DNA of 64,000 bases. It comes from Azolla caroliniana. Lineage: Eukaryota > Polypodiophyta. Location of the stretch: positions 3,100,001 to 3,164,000 of the forward strand of contig JBHGNT010000004.1 of NCBI GenBank assembly GCA_043228905.1. Reading direction: 5' to 3'. The translations under genes and the position numbers were made by a program. Below, in pieces: positions 56,657 through 64,000 of this stretch; the stretch's first letter is position 1; the number at the start of each line of letters is the position of its first letter. Under the pieces are notes generated by a model. It was not told the origin of the DNA and did not search any database. It saw only the letters and a program-made list of their open reading frames with translations.

Positions 56657-59600
56657 TTTTAAAAATCGTGGTATCCATTTATATGCATTAATATCCCTCC
56701 CCGAGTGTGAAATCGCCCAAGATGTCCATCCTTTGAAATACTCCCCCGCCCCCCCCTTAGGACTAAGGAGACGATGAAACCCAACTTCATGCTCACTAAC
56801 TCTACAAAAGTATTTGTTCATTCTGACCATGGGACTCGCGACCAAAGTTTGTGCCTCGGACTCGGCTTGATTTTCGCATGTATCCCTTGGCTTTGCTTAG
56901 ACTCAAGTGTGTCCACAAGGATATCCATGTTGATGTGGCACAAAAAAATGGGGTCTATAACCTCCTCTCCGATTTCCTAATCGTAGGTCTAATTTTCATA
57001 ATCAAGTGAAGGAAGGGGGGGGGGATGTGTCATGTATGAGCTCACCCATCAACTACAACATAGCAAACACTACATTGTATGGCACTTTTAGATGTGGAAC
57101 AACTTGAGTCATTCCTTATCCATCTCTCTTGTGCTATTATCTCTTAGATGTCACAAACCCATACAAAGTTCAATAAACCTAATCCTCATGTGCTCTATCC
57201 ATTGAACAATAATTAAACAATATATTAATCCTAATGAGTTCATATTCTTTGAGCTCTAACTAAAGGTAACACAATCTCTCAATGATTGTCTAGATGGCAT
57301 CATGCCATTTGTCATGAATATATAATACCCGAGTAAGGTCTACAATCATTGATATCACTATAAATGATATGTGTAACAAAATGCACCATACCATTGAGGG
57401 TCTAATTTCACAATCTAAGAGCAACAAATGCTAATGATAATGTTTGGGTAACCTTGGCCTTATATTAGGTGAATAAATTATTTTGTCGCAGCTTTTAGAC
57501 TGTTTTCCCTTCCTCTCGAGAGAGGATTCATTAGTATGGGAGGGTTGTTTGACTATAAATGCTAAGGGGTGTAGGACATGTATTTCAAGACGTCATATTG
57601 TGTACCTTTAACATCAAGTTTGTCATATTCAAGGGACGATTAAATGACATGATTCATGATATGACAATATCTCGTTGAGGTGTATCCAGCTATATAAGGC
57701 TTCTTTAATTATTCAACATTGGCATCAAGGTAAAGGCGAACACATTAAGTAAGATCCAAGATGAGTATTATTCATGAAATGACGAAATGGCCATATTAAA
57801 ATCACACAACTCCCTTAACATATGTTTAATCGGCATTAAGCACTAAAATATAAATGATGCAAATTTTTTTTCATTCTTGTGGGAACAAAATCCATATGTG
57901 TTTGGATGAAAATGTTTGGATGTCTCATTGAAGCAAACCAAATTCTTCATGAAGTGAAAATCTACCTTTAATTTCATGAAGAAGGGCTTTCTAAAATGTA
58001 ATTTAAACGATATTCTTAGTTCTTCTTTTAATGCTCCAAAAGCTAGAGCAATATATTATATTCAATGAATTTTTGAAATTTGCCCTTATATTATGGATAG
58101 TGCGAAGGGGGTGGTTAATGGCTTTGAAAGTATCAGGGCATGTGGAGGCAACTTGGCTGAGCTAGTTGGGCTAGATCGCCATAAACATTTGAATAGCACG
58201 TGAATGAACAACATATGCAAACAAAACTCTTGATTTCATACAGTTTGATGATCTACATTATGCAACTATATATTGCAATAGCTTGCGTCAATAAACATCA
58301 TGATTACTGAGGTAAGCACACGATTCTCTAGACATAGATTGTGAAATAGATATAAGAGTGTCACTAAGTAGATAAAACCCCTCACAACACATAAAATAGT
58401 ATGTGAAAGTGATACTACTCCTTTGAGACCAATAAAAGAAAGACATTTGAAACTCGCTATATTATTTTTGTTGGATGGTAATTCAATATCATGTTTTCTT
58501 TGTTCAATAAAATAGCTTTGTTCCTGAAAAAAATAGCACTCTAAAAGGAAAACTCGAAGGAACGCCTTTTTCCCTTTTTTATTTATACGTGGTTGGTGGA
58601 AATCGATCAAGTTTACTTTTGTAGATAGCAATAACATGTTGCATGCTCTCCCAAGGACAAACACTAGCATGAAATAAGCACATTATCCCTTTTAAAATAG
58701 TTGTGAATGAAAATTTAGACTCGACGAAAGTGATGGATGAGGGTTCACGTGCATATTTTAACACTTTATGGTATCGCATGCACACTTGTTCGTGCAACAT
58801 GGATTCGAGTCAACAACGTTGGATTCACACGTGGAAGCAAATAATTTGAGTAGAAAATGTGAGACTGGTAACACAACACCATTGTTCTTCGATGCTCAAA
58901 ACAATTTTGATTTTGACTACATGTAAGATTGTATCCACACTTTTTAGTTGGAAGCAAATAACTTGAGAATAACAGGCGATTTTTTCCGCTCTGGGTCCAC
59001 AAAATTAATGCCTACCCAACACCTTTGTAGATTTTATAAAATATGACCATGTAGCAAGTTTCCAACTACGCAATTGGGTAACCATGATGTTGGGCAAATT
59101 AACCCATCAATGGAGCTATGTGTGGATACTAATATACGCTTTCAACACATCATTGCCAACACTTTCTTTGACCCATATCAAGAGATGAATGTGAATCCAA
59201 CCTAAATGAAGGATGGTTGAAAAAAAAAGAAACATATTAATGAAATGTGAGTTTGTAAAACTCTTTAACAAGAGACACGCTTTAAGGCTCTTAGTTAAAA
59301 TAGCATAAACTATATAGTACTCCCCCAAACATCGATTATATATCCAAAACTTATAGGATATAACCCATGTGCTTTGCCATTGAGCTATGTAAAACAAAAT
59401 TCAAAATTATAACAAATTTACCTCTGGTTAAATAGTATGGTATACCCCCGAGTAAATCTATGTATGTACTATGGACAATATATGTACATATGCATTATGT
59501 TGCAACCATAGGAGGACCACCCACATATGAACAACCAACTCTAGTATCCAACCTCCATTATCGGTTCCCTAGGTTTGAACACCTGATGTCGTTCCTTGTC

Positions 59601-60184
59601 TCTCAGTAGCATGGAGGCCCCACTTGTTCGTTCTAAGTTTGTAACTAAGGGTGGCCATAAATATAAACCCCATGGTAATTCCTAAAGGGTACATATCAAC
59701 AAAGGTGAAAATTGGAAATATAATAGAGATAAGAACATATTATTAGTTGAGGAGAGACCACAAGTTAAGGGGGTTTATCTTCCAATCAAGTCCTATTACA
59801 ATAATATTTTTTGTATATACACGAATATCAAAGAAAGAGAGAGATTATTAACCTCCACGTGACGCATAAGATCTAGGGGATCAAGAGCAATCTTATGGCA
59901 AAGATCAAACTTAGGGCTCTCTAATATTGATCACTATGAAAGATTATTAACATCCACAAGTCTCTAGTTATTATATTATAAATGGCCAGAAGAGAATGAT
60001 ATAATATATGGGAAGAGAACCATGGGCATGGCATGGATGAATCAAAATTGGGTTCTCTCAAATGTATTACTTTGTTCCTATTGTAGGCATCGACAAGTCA
60101 ACAATAACAAGAGGCTAATACAATATATGTACAAGATAGGAGTCGTGCTCATTGAATGTAGAGAGGGGGAGGTAGAGAGAGGAT

Positions 60185-60560
60185 TCCCTCTTTGGGCATG
60201 AATTGGATGGCTCCCATTAGTCATAGTGCATACTTGCAGTCGTGTCTCCACACAAATGGCGATCGCAACAAGTTTGTGTTGTGCTTTAGGATGTAATATC
60301 ATGTTACATAACAAAACCAGAACTAGATGGGATAAGTAAGTTTGTTTGTCCTTGTACACATCACAAGGGATCAAAGCTAGGCATGTAATGGTCCTACTTC
60401 AAGAGATGGTTCCTACTTTGGGCATGCATTGGATGGTTCCTGTGGACCATAGTACATACTTGCACTCTTGTGTCCACACAAATGGTGAATGCAACATGTT
60501 TGTGTCGTGCTTTAGGATGTACTATCATGTTACATAACAAAACTAGAACTAGATGTGTTA
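60185..60560. repeat. 226-bp imperfect tandem duplication
   Basis: tttgggcatg(a/c)attggatgg at 60191 and 60417 starts two copies that share (ccacacaaatgg ... gctttaggatgta ... catgttacataacaaaac). Parts of the spacer (gtacacatcacaagggat; taatggtcctacttcaag) recur again at about 61008 and 61118. Confidence 0.82.
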
Positions 60561-61800
60561 TGCACACAACATAGGTGACGATAGGTCACTAATATTTACA
60601 TAAGTGAAGGTATGTTCACTAATGTTAGAAAGGGACTAATGTGATTGGATAAAATGAATGATGGGTACATGCACTACTATGATCTTGACAACCAATAAAT
60701 GGAGAGTCTTTTATAAAGGCACATCTATTCAAGGGGCCTAGGCATAGGTATAAATATGAGGCCTAGCTAACCTCATAAAACACATTAGGTCAGAAGGTTG
60801 TGGTCTTAAGACATCGTTATTAGTCATCCTAATATCTATCGGTATTGGACGTCGGTGTTAGGTTGGCTATGTCTTGATCATAGCTCGGGGGTGGTTGGGT
60901 GGATCGGGTTCTTCTATCCAATCTATTTACTTGATTTTACTTTATTTCGGTCTATTGATTAGCAATAGACTTGTAACAAGATGGGAGAATTTAGTTAGTT
61001 TGTCTTTGTACACATCACAAGGGATTAACCGATGTAAACTAATATGCACATTTATTAATAGATTAACTTGTTTATTTTAAATGAAAGTCAAAGTTAGGCA
61101 TGCAATGCTCACATTTGTAATGGTCCTACTTCAAGGCTCATTGCAATGTCCTTGAATTGTTTGTTATAGATTAATTAGCGTTAATTATCGAGTATTATAA
61201 ACATAATTAAGTATAACTCAAAATGTAAATGTAAGTATAAAAATAATTCTAACCAATGGAGGTTGAGTTAGATGGTTTAGAAAATGACTCAAATATGTTT
61301 AGATTAGATTAGAGATGAAAATGATTACGATGGTTTCTTGTTCTAATGGCTCGAAACAAGCATATTGTTATCACTCCCAATTAATGCTTTTGTTAATTAG
61401 GAGATAAATTGATTGAGTCACCGTATTACTTAATGATGGCAAACATTGATCAAGAGTGAGCTAAATTTACCACATTAGTAATAACTAGTTCACCTTTTGT
61501 TTTATTTTCTAACTTTGTTTAATTTGGATTTTGTAACATAAATACACAAATAAGACCAAAACCTCCAAACACACCATAATCTCTATTCATGTCCTCAAAT
61601 ACTCTAATGTTGCTTTGTCTCTCCAAATGTCCCTAGTTAACTTAGGAAAATGGAAAGAATCAGCAATAAATTGCCCAAATAGCATATATAATTGACGAAA
61701 AGGAAATGAAATTGACTATACGAAACCATAAATGTTGGATATACTTGCTAAATAGTTATATCCATGGTCTATCGTCTCCCTTCAAAGGAGATAGACTAAG

Positions 61801-62036
61801 GTTGGAATCGAGACATACTTACTTGATTTGTGCATGTATTGTACATAGTCGGATGTGAGGCATGTGGCCAGGCTTATTTGATGATTTCACTGATGCCAGT
61901 GGTCATCATGTGCGTGCATGTTGGAATCGAGACATACTCACTTGATTCGTGCATATATTATACATAGTCGGTTGCGAGGCATGTGGCCAAGCTTATTTGA
62001 TGATATCACCGATGCTAGTGGCCATCATGTGCATTG
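61801..62036. repeat. 119-bp tandem duplication
   Basis: ttggaatcgagacatact at 61802 and 61921 opens two copies that agree at most positions through (a/g)gtgg(t/c)catcatgtgc. Confidence 0.88.
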
Positions 62037-62401
62037 TGCACACGCAACTATTAAGGTAGACCAATGCACTTGAGATATGATTTGGCAATTTACTTGAAGA
62101 TTTCGTTCACTTGGTAAACATGGAATGGATAGATGCCCACATACGCTTGGTTGGAGGTGCGGTCAAGTCGGATCAAAAGTATTGATTGGATGGTTTGCTG
62201 GAAGAAGATAAGGAGAAGGGTAGGATCAATATAACAGAAAATGGTGGAAAAAAGGGAAAGAAGTGGAGGAAGAAGAGCATCATGAGTGAATAGAGGGAAA
62301 TTCGGAGGGGCATTCGTGCAATAATGGAAAACCTAACTTAATTTTCATCTTCTGGTTAATATATATTTCAGAGAGACATGTAGAGAGTTAGAAAAATATC
62401 G

Positions 62402-62409
62402 AAACCCTA
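62402..62409 (+). promoter_or_regulatory. Telo-box near the start of the micropeptide gene
   Basis: aaacccta, about 80 bp before the start codon; the same kind of box seen near the eS4 and ASI1-like genes. Confidence 0.45.
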
Positions 62410-62487
62410 GAAATCCTCAGCCACTATCATCTTCTGCTTCAAGAGAGAAAGCTGCATATTCTTCTCCGCAAGGTAAATCGACAGAAG

Positions 62488-62786
62488 ATGATTTACGACG
62501 TCAATTCTGCGCATTTCCGGTCCTTCCTTAGCCAGAAGGGAGGCTCTGCAGATCGCAGGTAACATTCATTCGTTCATTATCGTCGCCGTCATCTTCCTCG
62601 TTTCCTTCGCCTCTTTCTTTATCGTTATCGTTATCTTTATCTTTATATTTGTGTTCATTTTCATGTTCATGTTCGTTTTCATCGCCATCTTCATCTTCTC
62701 TTCCTTCTTGCAGGAAAAATGAAGATCAAAAGCCGAAAGAGCCGAGATTTAAGGCCAACGAGAATAAGCCAGTGATGAATGAATAA
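62488..62786 (+). CDS. 47-residue conserved-looking plant peptide (2 exons)
   Basis: Exons 62488-62558 and 62714-62786 join in phase 2 (cgcag|gtaaca ... cttgcag|gaaaaa). The product is MIYDVNSAHFRSFLSQKGGS followed by a strongly hydrophilic tail rich in Lys, Glu and Asn ending KPVMNE. It has no signal peptide or membrane segment. From memory it resembles a family of about 47-residue uncharacterised plant proteins (YDVNSxxFRSFLSQKGG ... KPVM); I cannot confirm this here. The intron is 155 bp and TC-rich with a good acceptor, and a telo-box and CT-rich leader precede it. The function is unknown. Confidence 0.75.
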
Positions 62787-64000
62787 CTAGTGTTGGATGG
62801 ATCCAGAAGCGATTGATTCTGGACTCTCCAACGCAGTAGGCGAGATACGTCATCTCCCCTTTGCAGAGTGAATAGTGTTAGGGCTACCTATCTATTCTCG
62901 CTATGGATTTTGTGGAGGACTGCTTTCAGTAATTGCTTGTGTAACTCGAAGAATGATAAGGATTCAGATGTTTTGCCATGTTCTTGTGAGAAAATTTGAA
63001 TAGTGCTTGTCAAGTCTGCAATACTTTCATTTGCTTGAATCTTGTTTTGTTATTGAGATTTTAAGTAACGCTATTTGGTTTTCTAGTAATCCTTAAGAAG
63101 ATGGACTAATTTGAGGATTTCTTCCAGGAAGTGTTGCGGATAACTGTGATCTTATGTTTAAAATTCCCTTCAATCTGTGGTTAACTGACAATAGACAAGG
63201 TGCCTTGATTGTATTGGTTGATTAATGATGAATGGTGGTACATGGGTCAGAGTTGTTTCAAAACTAGATTTACTTGTTCCGTCCGTCAATAATATGAGAT
63301 CAGAAGTGTTATAAAGTTTGTTTTCTCTGCGATTGATGTTTCTCTCAAGAGGTTGAAAAGGAGTGCATTGTGAACGATGTATTGTGTATCACTATCTGTA
63401 ATCAAGCTTTCTCCTTTGCCTACTGTGCTTTCTGTTTTTGTAATTCATGTTGGTTTCTTACTAAACGCTTCAAAACTAGATTTACTCGTTCCATCATGGA
63501 AGAATACGAGATCAGAAGTGTTTTAAAGTTTGTTTTCTCTTCTATTGATATTTCTCTGAAGAGGTTGAGAGAGTGCATTGTGAACGATGTATTGTGGATC
63601 ACTATTTGTAATCAAGCTGTCTCCTTTGTCTACTGTGCTTTTTGTTTTTGTAATTCATGTTGGTTTCTTACTAATTGCATCACTCCGCCCTACTTCATAT
63701 TTTAATGCAATGTCAAACACAGGATAATAGTTCTCTCTAGGTGTTGTGAACTCTGTGAATTCAATGGCGGTAAACTTTAATATAATGTCAATGCTTCATT
63801 GCCCTTGGAATTTATGTAATTTGGAGGCAGTCAATCCAAGGTAACACATGATGCAAGGCTAGGCAAGTTTTTTTTTGTTGTATACGTCTTTTGTGGTGGC
63901 AATGGTGCCTCTATTGGTTTCAGTATATTCTGCAAGATTAAGTTTTTAGTACGGGTTACAATACTTTGAATTAGCTTATAATTTTTTATCTCCTACTGTT
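62787..64000. other. 3' flank of the micropeptide gene
   Basis: The start probably contains its 3' UTR. The rest holds the 212-bp duplication and otherwise nothing recognised. Confidence 0.5.
63258..63681. repeat. 212-bp tandem duplication
   Basis: tcaaaactagatttact occurs at 63258 and 63470. The two copies agree through (gagatcagaagtgtt ... gtgaacgatgtattgtg ... gttggtttcttactaa). The frame crossing both copies repeats the same peptide and is probably non-coding. Confidence 0.9.

Larger units (their letters stand above)
56660..62395. other. Intergenic DNA with segmental tandem duplications
   Basis: No gene recognised in 5.7 kb. Two duplications are listed separately. A tRNA-like A-box relic is at about 59370-59395 (minus). 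Confidence 0.55.

Noticed and set aside
59365-59398. tRNA gene on the minus strand (tagctcaatggcaaagca)
   Set aside because: Only an A-box-like word is present; no B-box and no cloverleaf follow.
63370-63705. 111-codon frame near the right end
   Set aside because: It reads through both copies of a 212-bp duplication, repeating the same peptide, with no family signature.

Overview
This is a stretch of nuclear DNA from a land plant, most likely a flowering plant. The genes have spliced plant-type structures (GT-AG introns, a start codon alone in the first coding exon of the eS4 gene, telo-box and site II promoter motifs). They sit in AT-rich intergenic DNA full of microsatellites, and the Ty1/copia elements use a primer-binding site complementary to plant initiator tRNA-Met. 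I cannot name the species.

Layout. 1-7303 is a nest of LTR retrotransposons: the 3' end and LTR of a Ty3/gypsy element inserted into the protease region of a Ty1/copia element, followed by a minus-strand copia deletion derivative. 8019-10822 (+) is a two-exon PTRHD1-type peptidyl-tRNA-hydrolase-like gene. 13960-18463 (+) is a ten-exon BAH+RRM gene matching ASI1/IBM2, a factor that in Arabidopsis controls transcription through intronic heterochromatin. Only 223 bp after its stop codon lies a complete, nearly pristine copia element (18687-23970, minus strand, TSD GCATG, LTRs differing at one of 456 positions). 23971-30400 is intergenic with a degraded LINE and local tandem duplications. 30403-34485 (-) is the proteasome beta-5 subunit in seven exons. 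34486-39850 is intergenic with SINE-like fragments and a GA tract. 39851-43307 (-) is a five-exon Pumilio/PUF RNA-binding protein with an N-terminal CCCH zinc finger. 43308-49455 is simple-sequence-rich intergenic DNA with a probable solo LTR. 49456-51086 (+) is ribosomal protein eS4. 52541-55249 (-) is an intronless CrRLK1L receptor kinase resembling THESEUS1, with about 1 kb of TATG-type repeats upstream. 56660-62400 is intergenic with segmental tandem duplications. 62488-62786 (+) is a two-exon gene for a 47-residue peptide.

The host genes are not an operon or pathway. They are single nuclear genes for protein synthesis and turnover (eS4, PTRHD1, beta-5), RNA control (PUF, ASI1) and cell-wall sensing (CrRLK1L). 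Exon boundaries were read by eye from reading frame, GT-AG sites and family similarity. I saw no clearly new multi-gene system. The observations most worth follow-up are the CCCH-PUF domain combination, the young copia beside an ASI1/IBM2 gene, the micropeptide gene, the nested elements with an altered reverse-transcriptase active site, and a duplicated splice-acceptor segment upstream of the PUF gene.
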